DNA of 64,000 bases from the NCBI RefSeq assembly GCF_000282095.2, contig NZ_AKKC02000008.1, positions 372,001 through 436,000 on the forward strand. Direction: 5' to 3'. Each line of letters begins with the position of its first letter. The first letter of the stretch is position 1. This document shows, piece by piece, positions 27,268 to 35,033 of the stretch. The stretch comes from Rhizobium sp. CF080. Lineage in GTDB: Bacteria > Pseudomonadota > Alphaproteobacteria > Rhizobiales > Rhizobiaceae. Position numbers and translations under genes: made by a program. The notes under the pieces are model-generated. The model saw only the letters and a list, made by a program, of their open reading frames with translations. It searched no databases and had not been told where the DNA came from.

Positions 27268-29604
27268 ATGGATCAGGTAAACTTCAGGCAGAGAACGATA
27301 TTTCCGAGCGAAACACGGGATCACGATACGTTCATCGATCTCGACAAGCTCTGGGCGGCTGCGATCCGTCGTTCGGGCGTTATCGTTGTCTGCCTCATTG
27401 CGACCGTTGCCCTCGCGGGGCTCTATCTCGTGATGGCGCAGCCGGTCTACACCGCCATGACGCAGATCCTGGTCGACGAAAACCTTTCGCGTTACGCCGA
27501 CGACCCACCGGACAGCCAGACGGCACAGCAGATCGACAACCGCATGTCGAGCGCGGTCGAAATCTTGAAGTCCAAGGCGCTGGCGTTGAGGGTGGTAGAC
27601 AAGGCCCAGCTCGATCAGAACGAGACGGTGGTCAACCCTCCGCGATCGCCGATCGATCTCGCCAAGAGCGCCATCAGCAGCGTCGTCGCTCTCCTGACAC
27701 CGGGCGGTCCACCGCCTTCGGAAGAGAGTGCGCGGATGGGTCGGCGTGAAAAGGCCGCGGCCGTCCTGCAGCAATCGCTGACCGTGGAGCGCACCGGCCG
27801 CAGTTCGGTGATCGCACTGTCCTTCCGCTCGCCGGACCGGCAGCTTGCCGCGACGATTGCCAAGACTTACGCCGAATCCTATCTGACGGAACAGCTCAAC
27901 GCCAATTTCGATGCGACGGAGCGAGCTTCGCTCTGGCTGCAGGAGAGGCTGAACGACCTCAACAGCCGCTCGCAACAGGCGTCGCTCGCCGTCGAGCAAT
28001 ACAAGACCGAGCATGGCCTTGTGTCCCCCCGCGGCGAGCTTCTGTCGACGCAGCAGCTGTCGGATCTCAACAGCCAGCTGATCGTTGCCCAGGCCGATGC
28101 GGCGACGGCTTCGGCGCGCTACAATCAATACCAGGCGATCATCGACAAGGGGCCTGACTCTGCAGTCCAGAACGCCGTCGTTTCGGCTCGCGATACGGAC
28201 AACACGGTCATTCAGGACCTGCGCAAGCGCTATATCAACATTTCGGACCGCGAGCAGGGCATCATCCAGCAGTTCGGAGCGAACCATCCGCAGGCGGTCG
28301 CGCTGAAGGCGGAAAAGAGCGAGCTCGCGCAGCAGATCTATCGCGAGCTGCAGCAATTGACCGGCAGCTTCCGCAATGTATTCGAAGTGGCAAGTTCGCG
28401 CGAAAAATCGCTGCGTGAGAGTATCGACCGGGTGGCCGGCCGCAATTCGCAGGCGAATGTCTCGATGGTCCAGCTGCGCGAGCTGGAGCAGAAGGCCGCG
28501 GCGCTGAAGACGCTCTACGAATCCTATCTCGGCCGTTTCGAGGAAGCGACGCAGCGGCAATCCTTCCCGATCGCCAAGGCGCGTGTCATCTCAGATGCCG
28601 GCCTGCCCAGCGCGCCGTCAAGCCCGCGCAAGACGCTGACCATGGCGCTCTCCATCGTGCTGGGCCTGCTGATCGGCGGGGCGACGGCGACGCTCCTGGA
28701 ATTCCGCGAACGGTTCTTCCGGACCGGTGACGACGTGCAGGAGAAACTGGGCCTGCGCTTCCTCGGCTACCTGCCGATGGTGAGCGGCGCCAGTGCGGAG
28801 GAAACGCCGCCACCGGCACCGACCGAGGCCGAGACGGCCGGGGCGCCCCCCGGTAACCCGATCTCGTTCCGGCGGTTGATGCGGGTTGCGGTGGAAGCGC
28901 CGCGGTCTCAGTTTGCCGAAACGCTGCGCAATGCCAAGCTCGCCTGCGATATCATGCTTCAGGATCGGAAATGCCGGGTCATCGGCGTCGTCTCTTGCCT
29001 GCCCGGCGAAGGCAAATCCATGGTCGCGGCGAATTTCGCGGGCCTGATCGCCTCGAGCGGCGTGCGGACGCTGGTGATCGACGCCGACCTGCGCAATCCC
29101 GGCCTCAGCCGCATGCTGGCCTCCGAGCCCGAAATCGGACTGGTCGAAGTGGTGCTCCAGAAGACGCCATGGACCAATGCCGCACGGGTCGATCGCCGCT
29201 CGCGCTTGACGATCCTGCCGATGACGACGCGCAGCAAGCAGCTCGCCCATACGAGCGAACTTCTCGCCTCTTCCGGCATGAGCCATTTCCTGGAGAGCAT
29301 CAAGGATACGTTCGACGTTATCGTCGTCGACCTGGCGCCGTTGATCCCGGTGATCGATGCCAAGGCCTTCGAACCCTATGTCGATGGCTTCGTCTTCGTC
29401 ACCGAATGGGGCGTGACGCCCGCCAAGGCGGTGCAGTCGGTCATCCGGTCCGAACCGCAGATCGCCTCGAAAACGGTGGGCGTGATCCTCAACAAGACGG
29501 AGATGTCGGAGCTGCATCGCTATGCGGATCCGGGCGCTCCGGAGCGGCTGCACAGCAGCTACGTCTCCTATTACAAGGAAGGCTCGGCGTCCGCGCCGCG
29601 ATAA
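27268..29604 (+). CDS. exoP: Succinoglycan polymerisation/export co-polymerase ExoP (Wzz-Wzc type BY-kinase)
   Basis: 778 residues. The N-terminal half is a Wzz chain-length domain: a first membrane helix (about residues 36-56), a long periplasmic coiled-coil stretch, and the Pro-rich SPRKTL motif just before the second helix (about residues 455-473). The C-terminal cytoplasmic half is a bacterial tyrosine-kinase-type ATPase, with Walker A PGEGKS, Walker A' TLVIDADLRNPG and Walker B DVIVVDLAP. Four tyrosines lie in the last 23 residues, consistent with the autophosphorylation known for S. meliloti ExoP. It controls polymer length with ExoQ and ExoT. Last gene of the exo series; a terminator follows. 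Confidence 0.93.
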   Translation: MDQVNFRQRTIFPSETRDHDTFIDLDKLWAAAIRRSGVIVVCLIATVALAGLYLVMAQPVYTAMTQILVDENLSRYADDPPDSQTAQQIDNRMSSAVEILKSKALALRVVDKAQLDQNETVVNPPRSPIDLAKSAISSVVALLTPGGPPPSEESARMGRREKAAAVLQQSLTVERTGRSSVIALSFRSPDRQLAATIAKTYAESYLTEQLNANFDATERASLWLQERLNDLNSRSQQASLAVEQYKTEHGLVSPRGELLSTQQLSDLNSQLIVAQADAATASARYNQYQAIIDKGPDSAVQNAVVSARDTDNTVIQDLRKRYINISDREQGIIQQFGANHPQAVALKAEKSELAQQIYRELQQLTGSFRNVFEVASSREKSLRESIDRVAGRNSQANVSMVQLRELEQKAAALKTLYESYLGRFEEATQRQSFPIAKARVISDAGLPSAPSSPRKTLTMALSIVLGLLIGGATATLLEFRERFFRTGDDVQEKLGLRFLGYLPMVSGASAEETPPPAPTEAETAGAPPGNPISFRRLMRVAVEAPRSQFAETLRNAKLACDIMLQDRKCRVIGVVSCLPGEGKSMVAANFAGLIASSGVRTLVIDADLRNPGLSRMLASEPEIGLVEVVLQKTPWTNAARVDRRSRLTILPMTTRSKQLAHTSELLASSGMSHFLESIKDTFDVIVVDLAPLIPVIDAKAFEPYVDGFVFVTEWGVTPAKAVQSVIRSEPQIASKTVGVILNKTEMSELHRYADPGAPERLHSSYVSYYKEGSASAPR

Positions 29605-29614
29605 ATCTTGCGAA

Positions 29615-29637
29615 GGGGCGGTTCGACCGCCCCTTTT
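29615..29637 (+). terminator. Rho-independent terminator after exoP
   Basis: GGGGCGGT, a 3-base loop and ACCGCCCC form an 8-base GC stem followed directly by TTTT. It lies 10 bases after the exoP stop and before the convergent cysG end. Confidence 0.85.
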
Positions 29638-29642
29638 GCTTC

Positions 29643-31115
29643 TCAGGCGCTTGCCGCGGCCTGATCACTCCACGCCGTGCCGCCGGCGATACCGGCCTTG
29701 CGAAATACGTGGCCGATGCCGATCAGCACGGGTTCATCGACGCCGATCTCGGCCATGGCCGCAGCCAGGTCGTTCAGCCGTCCGGTCCAGCGCCGCTCGT
29801 TCGGCCGGGTGACCGCGCTGACGATCACCACCGGCATGTCGTGCGTCATGCCGGCATCCGTGAGCTTGCCGACAATCTCGCCCGCGGTGCGTCCCGCCAT
29901 ATAATAGATCGTCGTGGTCCGGGGATCGGCGAGGCTTTTCCAGTCGAGATTGTCGGGCAGCACGCCCTTGCGCGAATGGCCGGTGACGAAGCGAACACCC
30001 TGCGCATGGTCGCGATGGGTCAGCGACACGCCGAGCCGCGAGGCCATGGCGCTCGCCGAAGTGATGCCCGGCACGACATCGACCGGGATCCCTTCGCGCT
30101 CCAGGCAGGCGATTTCCTCGCCGGCGCGGCCGAAGATCATCGGATCGCCGGATTTCAGGCGGACGACGCGTTTGCCGGCCTTGGCGAACTTCACCATCAT
30201 ATCGTTGATGTCTTCCTGGCGGCAGCTCACGCGGCCACCGCGTTTGCCCACCAGCATACGTTTCGCCTCTCGGCGCGCGAGTTCCAGCACCTCGTCGGAG
30301 ACGAGATCGTCGAACAGGATGACGTCGGCCGCCTGCAGGGCGCGCACCGCCTTCAGCGTCAAAAGTTCGGCATCGCCCGGGCCGGCGCCGACGAGGGTGA
30401 CACGGCCCTTTTCGGCCGAGGATGCTGCCACGCGGCCGGCATCGGCGAGGATCGCGGCTTCGCTCTCCGCTCCCGGCTGGGTGCCGAAGGCGCGGTCGAC
30501 GAAACGTTCCCAGAAGGCTCTTCGCTGAGGGCCGGGCGCCAGGCGATCGTTGATCTTTTCCCGCAGCGACTGGGCGAGCTCCGCCCAGCTTTTCAACGAG
30601 GCCGGCAGCAGGGTTTCGATACGACGACGGATCGCCTGTGCCAGGATCGGCGCCGCACCATCCGTTGAAATGGATACGACGACCGGCGAGCGGTTGACGA
30701 TCGAACCGAACTGGAACTGGCAGAAGGCGGGTTTGTCGATGACGTTGACCGGAACGCCGGCTGCGCGGGCAGCGTCGAAAAACGCCTGCGCTTCGTCCTC
30801 ATCCTCGCAATCCCCGATCGCAATCGCTGCGCCTTCGAAAATCGAAGCGCTCCACGCCTGCGGGTGATGGATGAACTCGCCCTGTGGATGTTCCGCGCCG
30901 CGTCCGATCAGCTTCCCAAATGTCTCGGAAAGCTCTTGCGCATAGACATGCACCTGCGCTCCGCAGGCGGCGAGAAGCTCGGCTTTCCAGGCAGCGGCAT
31001 CCGATCCGCCGGCGACGACGACGCGCCGGCGCTCGAGCGCCCAGAAGACCGGAAGTTTGGCCAGTGGCGCCATGCGGGCGGGCACTTCATTCCGCGGCTG
31101 CTGCAAGACATCCAT
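29643..31115 (-). CDS. cysG: Siroheme synthase CysG (dehydrogenase/ferrochelatase plus methyltransferase)
   Basis: I start at ATG 31115, 29 bases inside the end of nasA; upstream in-frame residues are nasA read in another frame. The 490-residue bifunctional enzyme has a precorrin-2 dehydrogenase/ferrochelatase half (RRVVVAGGSDAAAWKAELL, about residues 25-215) and an SUMT-type uroporphyrinogen-III methyltransferase half (VTLVGAGPGDAELLTLKAV from about residue 245; RLKSGDPMIFGRAGEE; TTTIYYMAGRT). It makes siroheme, the cofactor of the NirB nitrite reductase encoded upstream in the same operon, which explains its place here. Confidence 0.93.
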   Translation of the reverse strand: MDVLQQPRNEVPARMAPLAKLPVFWALERRRVVVAGGSDAAAWKAELLAACGAQVHVYAQELSETFGKLIGRGAEHPQGEFIHHPQAWSASIFEGAAIAIGDCEDEDEAQAFFDAARAAGVPVNVIDKPAFCQFQFGSIVNRSPVVVSISTDGAAPILAQAIRRRIETLLPASLKSWAELAQSLREKINDRLAPGPQRRAFWERFVDRAFGTQPGAESEAAILADAGRVAASSAEKGRVTLVGAGPGDAELLTLKAVRALQAADVILFDDLVSDEVLELARREAKRMLVGKRGGRVSCRQEDINDMMVKFAKAGKRVVRLKSGDPMIFGRAGEEIACLEREGIPVDVVPGITSASAMASRLGVSLTHRDHAQGVRFVTGHSRKGVLPDNLDWKSLADPRTTTIYYMAGRTAGEIVGKLTDAGMTHDMPVVIVSAVTRPNERRWTGRLNDLAAAMAEIGVDEPVLIGIGHVFRKAGIAGGTAWSDQAAASA

Positions 31116-33789
31116 CGATGATCCCCCTGATTTCGGCGCGGCAGGAGCCGCAATTGGTGCCGGCATTGGTTTCTTTCCCGACCGCCTCGACGCTCTGACA
31201 GCCGCCTCGCACGGCGCCGATGATCCGGTTGACGCCGACCGAAAAGCAGGAACAGACGGTCGCGCCGGGATCCGGCTGGTCGGCCCCGGGGCGTCCGGCG
31301 ACGATGGCGAAGCGTTTGCGCAGGTCGGTGTGTTCCACCGCAAGCTGGCCGATCGCCCAGTTGCGCGCGACGGCGACCGGTTCTTTCGCAAGGAAAAGTG
31401 CGGCAAGCAGTTTTCCGCCGTCGAAGAAGGCGAGGCGCAGGTCGCCGGATTGTTGGTCGGCATAACCGAGCGGCTCGATCTCGGCCGCAATGCCGAATGC
31501 TGCCCGGCACCACGCCACCCAGTCCTCGACCGGATCCGCGAAGGCGAGCTCGATCCGCCAGCCGCCATCGGCCTTGGCGAGCGCCCAATAATCCGCCTGC
31601 GGGTTTAGGGGTTTCGGGGCGGAAACGGCAAAGCCGTAGAAGCAAGCGGCGAATGGCCGGGCGGCAATCGCGACATTCTTCGAGGCCGGTTGGCCGGAAA
31701 ACGGGTCGGTGACGGGCGCGACCAGTGCATCGATGCGGGCTTTCGCGGCGAACTGATCGTTCCAGTGCATCGGCACGAAGACGTTTCCGCGCGCCTGGCG
31801 TTCGGTGAGGAGGGCGCGGACGATCGCGCTCCCGTGCGGGCTCTCGAGTTCGACCAGGCCGGCGCCGCGAATGCCGAGTTCCATTGCATCGCGCGGATGG
31901 ATTTCGGCGAAGGGCTCGGCGATATGGCCCGAAAGCCGGGCACTTTTGGCCGTCCGCGTCATCGTATGCCAGTGATCGCGGACGCGGCCTGTGTTCAGCG
32001 TCAGCGGATATTTTTCGTCGGTGCGGTCAGTGGCTGGAGCCTGGACGGGGATGAAACGTGCCTTGCGATCTGGATGATAGAAGTCCCCATTCGCGAAGAA
32101 GCGCTTGTCGCCATCCCTCCGGAGGGGGGTAACTTCGGCAGGTGCCGGCCATTGGAAGGGAGACAGGCTATCATAGGCCGCTAGGCCGATATCCGCATGA
32201 GCGCCGATATCGAAATCCCGGCTGCCGTCATTCTCGAAGGCCGAAAGCGCCGCATGCTCGGCAAAAATATCGGCGGGCGTTTGATAGTTGAAACCGACAA
32301 AACCCATCCGCCTGCCGACGTCTGCCATCTGCCACCAATCGGCCTTGGCCTCGCCGGGGGCGGACAGAAACCAGCGCTGGCGGGAGATGCGGCGCTCGGA
32401 ATTCGTGACCGTCCCGTCCTTCTCCCCCCAGCCGAGCGAAGGCAGCAGGACATGCGCGTGGCGGGCGGTGTCGGTGTCCCGAAGAATGTCGGAGACAACG
32501 ACGAAGGGACAGGCCTTGATGGCGGCCTCGACCGCATCGGCATCCGGCATCGAAACCACCGGGTTGGTCGCCATGATCCACAGCGCCTTGATCCGCCCTT
32601 CGGCGACGGCGCGGAACATGTCGACGGCCTTCAGGCCCGGCTTTTCGGCGATCCTCGGCGAGGCCCAGAAGCGCTGCACCCGGTCGCGATCCTCGGCGCT
32701 TTCGATCGCCATATGGGCGGCAAGCATGTTGGCGAGGCCACCGACCTCGCGGCCGCCCATGGCGTTCGGCTGGCCGGTCAGCGAGAACGGCCCCATGCCC
32801 GGCCGGCCGATGCGGCCGGTCGCGAGGTGACAGTTGATGATCGCGTTGACCTTGTCCGTGCCCGACGACGACTGGTTGACGCCCTGGCTGTAGCAGGTGA
32901 CGACCTTCTCCGTCGTTTCGAACAGATGGAAAAATTCGCGCAGCTGCATGGCGGGAAGGCCGGTGCGCTCCATGAGTTCGCTGAACGAGAGCGCGGCGGC
33001 GGCCGTGAAAGCTTCGCCAAACCCTTGCGTATGCGCGGCGATATAGTTCTGGTCGATTGCCGGGCCTTGCGCCAGATGGGCGAGCAGGCCCATGAACAGC
33101 GCCACGTCGCCATCCGGCCGAATCCCTAAATGCAGGTCGGCGATGTCGCAGGTCATCGTCCGGCGCGGATCGATGACGACGATCTTCATGCCCGGCCGCG
33201 CGGTCTTGGCCACTGCCAGCCGCTGATAGATCACCGGATGGCACCAGGCGAGGTTGGAACCGGTCAGGATCACCAGATCGGCGAGTTCGATGTCCTCGTA
33301 GGTGCCGGGAACGGTATCGGATCCGAAAGCGCGGCGGTGGCCGGCGACGGACGACGACATGCAAAGTCTTGAATTCGTATCGATATTGCCCGAACCGATG
33401 AAACCTTTCATCAGCTTGTTGGCGACATAATAATCCTCGGTCAGCAATTGGCCGGAGACGTAGAAGGCGACCGAATCCGGGCCGTGTTCGGCAATGGTTT
33501 GCGAGAATTTCCGGGCGACGAGATCGAGCGCCTCGTCCCAATCCGCCTGCCGGCCGCCGATTTCGGGCAAGAGCACGCGTCCGTCGAGATCGATGGTTTC
33601 GGCAAGCGCCGAGCCCTTCGAGCAGAGCCGGCCGAAATTGGCCGGATGCTCGGGATCACCCTTGACCGTCACGGCGCCAGAGTCCGCCACTGTGGCGATC
33701 ACGCCGCAGCCGACGCCGCAATAGGGGCAGGTCGTCCTGGTGGTGGTTCCACCCGCCTGCATTTCCGTTTCCAGAAGGCCCGCCCCCAT
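31087..33789 (-). CDS. nasA: Assimilatory nitrate reductase catalytic subunit NasA
   Basis: 900 residues, a molybdopterin oxidoreductase. The N-terminal [4Fe-4S] motif is CPYCGVGC (residues about 21-28) with the fourth Cys near residue 56 (GRLCSKG). The molybdopterin-binding central part has RLCMSSSVAGHRRAFG and SGTDKVNAIINCH. A C-terminal BFD-like [2Fe-2S] domain is fused (VCSCFSVGV and TNCGSCRAEI), as in Klebsiella-type NasA. It reduces cytoplasmic nitrate to nitrite. No separate NasC-type electron-transfer gene is present, so the fused cluster domain may take its place. The start is 4 bases after the nirC stop with GGAGTGA upstream. Near the end of the operon, overlapping cysG. Confidence 0.94.
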   Translation of the reverse strand: MGAGLLETEMQAGGTTTRTTCPYCGVGCGVIATVADSGAVTVKGDPEHPANFGRLCSKGSALAETIDLDGRVLLPEIGGRQADWDEALDLVARKFSQTIAEHGPDSVAFYVSGQLLTEDYYVANKLMKGFIGSGNIDTNSRLCMSSSVAGHRRAFGSDTVPGTYEDIELADLVILTGSNLAWCHPVIYQRLAVAKTARPGMKIVVIDPRRTMTCDIADLHLGIRPDGDVALFMGLLAHLAQGPAIDQNYIAAHTQGFGEAFTAAAALSFSELMERTGLPAMQLREFFHLFETTEKVVTCYSQGVNQSSSGTDKVNAIINCHLATGRIGRPGMGPFSLTGQPNAMGGREVGGLANMLAAHMAIESAEDRDRVQRFWASPRIAEKPGLKAVDMFRAVAEGRIKALWIMATNPVVSMPDADAVEAAIKACPFVVVSDILRDTDTARHAHVLLPSLGWGEKDGTVTNSERRISRQRWFLSAPGEAKADWWQMADVGRRMGFVGFNYQTPADIFAEHAALSAFENDGSRDFDIGAHADIGLAAYDSLSPFQWPAPAEVTPLRRDGDKRFFANGDFYHPDRKARFIPVQAPATDRTDEKYPLTLNTGRVRDHWHTMTRTAKSARLSGHIAEPFAEIHPRDAMELGIRGAGLVELESPHGSAIVRALLTERQARGNVFVPMHWNDQFAAKARIDALVAPVTDPFSGQPASKNVAIAARPFAACFYGFAVSAPKPLNPQADYWALAKADGGWRIELAFADPVEDWVAWCRAAFGIAAEIEPLGYADQQSGDLRLAFFDGGKLLAALFLAKEPVAVARNWAIGQLAVEHTDLRKRFAIVAGRPGADQPDPGATVCSCFSVGVNRIIGAVRGGCQSVEAVGKETNAGTNCGSCRAEIRGIIDGCLAAAAE

Positions 33790-33793
33790 CGGT

Positions 33794-34645
33794 TCACTCC
33801 GCCGGAACGACGGCAGGATTGCCGATACGGCCAGCCGGAGCGCTCTGCTTGCCGCTCTTGCGGCCGTGGGTCGAGTAGAGCGTCAGACCGACGAAGGTGA
33901 GGCCGCCGACAAGATTGCCGATGACGGTCGGGATCTCGTTCCAGATCAGATAATCCATGATCGAGAACTTGCCGCCGAGCAGCAGGCCCGACGGGAACAG
34001 GAACATGTTCACGATGGAATGTTCGAAGCCCATGTAGAAGAAGAGCATGATCGGCATCCACATGCCGATGACCTTGCCGGACACGGAGGTCGACATCATC
34101 GCAGCGACGACGCCGGTCGAAACCATCCAGTTGCAGAGAACGCCGCGGATGAAGAGCGTCAGCATGCCAGCCGCGCCATGGGCGGCATATCCGAGCGTGC
34201 GGCCTTCGCCGATGTGGCCGATCCTCTGGCCGACTTCATTCGGCGCCTCGCTGAAGCCGAAGGTGAAGATGATCGCCATCATCACCGCAACGAGGAAGGC
34301 GCCGGCGAAATTGCCGATGAAGACGAGCGTCCAGTTACGCAGCACGCCACCGGCGGTCGCTCCCGGCCGCTTGTCGATCAGGGCGAGAGGCGCGAGCGTG
34401 AAGACGCCCGTCAGGAGATCGAAGCCCATCAGATAGAGGAGGCAGAAGCCGACCGGGAAGAGGATTGCGCCGGCAAGCGCGTTGCCGGTCTGCACCGTGA
34501 TGGTCACGGCGAAGGCGGCGGAAAGCGCAAGGATTGCGCCCGCCATGAAGGCCCGGATCAGGGTGTCGCGCGTGGACATGAAGATCTTCGCCTCGCCGGC
34601 GTCGATCATCTTCGTCACGAATTCCGCGGGTGTGACATAGGACAT
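33794..34645 (-). CDS. nirC: Formate/nitrite transporter family channel, NirC-like
   Basis: 283 residues with six membrane segments and the FNT signature regions (MGFDLLTGVFTLAPLALID; GVLCNWMVSTGVV; FEHSIVNMFLFPSGLL). These proteins are pentameric channels for nitrite or formate. Placement between nirD and nasA makes nitrite the likely ligand, for example to limit or recapture nitrite leakage. The C-terminal tail of about 30 residues is polar and variable. Part of the nrtABC-nirBD-nirC-nasA-cysG operon. Confidence 0.87.
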   Translation of the reverse strand: MSYVTPAEFVTKMIDAGEAKIFMSTRDTLIRAFMAGAILALSAAFAVTITVQTGNALAGAILFPVGFCLLYLMGFDLLTGVFTLAPLALIDKRPGATAGGVLRNWTLVFIGNFAGAFLVAVMMAIIFTFGFSEAPNEVGQRIGHIGEGRTLGYAAHGAAGMLTLFIRGVLCNWMVSTGVVAAMMSTSVSGKVIGMWMPIMLFFYMGFEHSIVNMFLFPSGLLLGGKFSIMDYLIWNEIPTVIGNLVGGLTFVGLTLYSTHGRKSGKQSAPAGRIGNPAVVPAE

Positions 34646-34693
34646 TTTTTTCTCGTCTCCCTAGAGCTTAGTCGTTTGAAATGGCCGCCCCGG

Positions 34694-35023
34694 TTATTCG
34701 GCGGCGGCCAGCTGTTCCTCGAGTGCCATGAAGATGTCTTCGCCGCGCAGTTCGAGCCGGATGGTCCGGACCGAACCTTCGTCGGCGCCGAGCGCCTTGC
34801 CGGTTTCGAGCGAGATCACCCAGTTGTGCAGCGGGCACGTCACCGAGGTGCCGTGCACGATGCCCTGGCTGAGCGGCCCGCCTTTGTGGGGGCAGTGGTC
34901 CTCGATGGCGAAGACCTGGTTGTCGGCCGTACGGAACACACCGATCTTGCCTTGCGGGGTCTTCACGCAACGCGCGCCACGGAGCGGAATGTCGGTCAGC
35001 TTGCCGATTGCGATCCAGTTCAT
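34694..35023 (-). CDS. nirD: Nitrite reductase small subunit NirD (Rieske fold)
   Basis: I start at ATG 35023, with GGAG six bases upstream; the ATG at 35029 has that site directly against it. The 109-residue product has intact Rieske ligand motifs, Cys44-Pro-His46 and Cys63-Pro-Leu-His66. Many enterobacterial NirD proteins have lost these ligands, so the one here can probably bind a [2Fe-2S] cluster. It partners NirB in NAD(P)H-dependent reduction of nitrite to ammonium. It starts 10 bases after the nirB stop. Confidence 0.93.
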   Translation of the reverse strand: MNWIAIGKLTDIPLRGARCVKTPQGKIGVFRTADNQVFAIEDHCPHKGGPLSQGIVHGTSVTCPLHNWVISLETGKALGADEGSVRTIRLELRGEDIFMALEEQLAAAE

Positions 35024-35033
35024 GTCCATCTCC

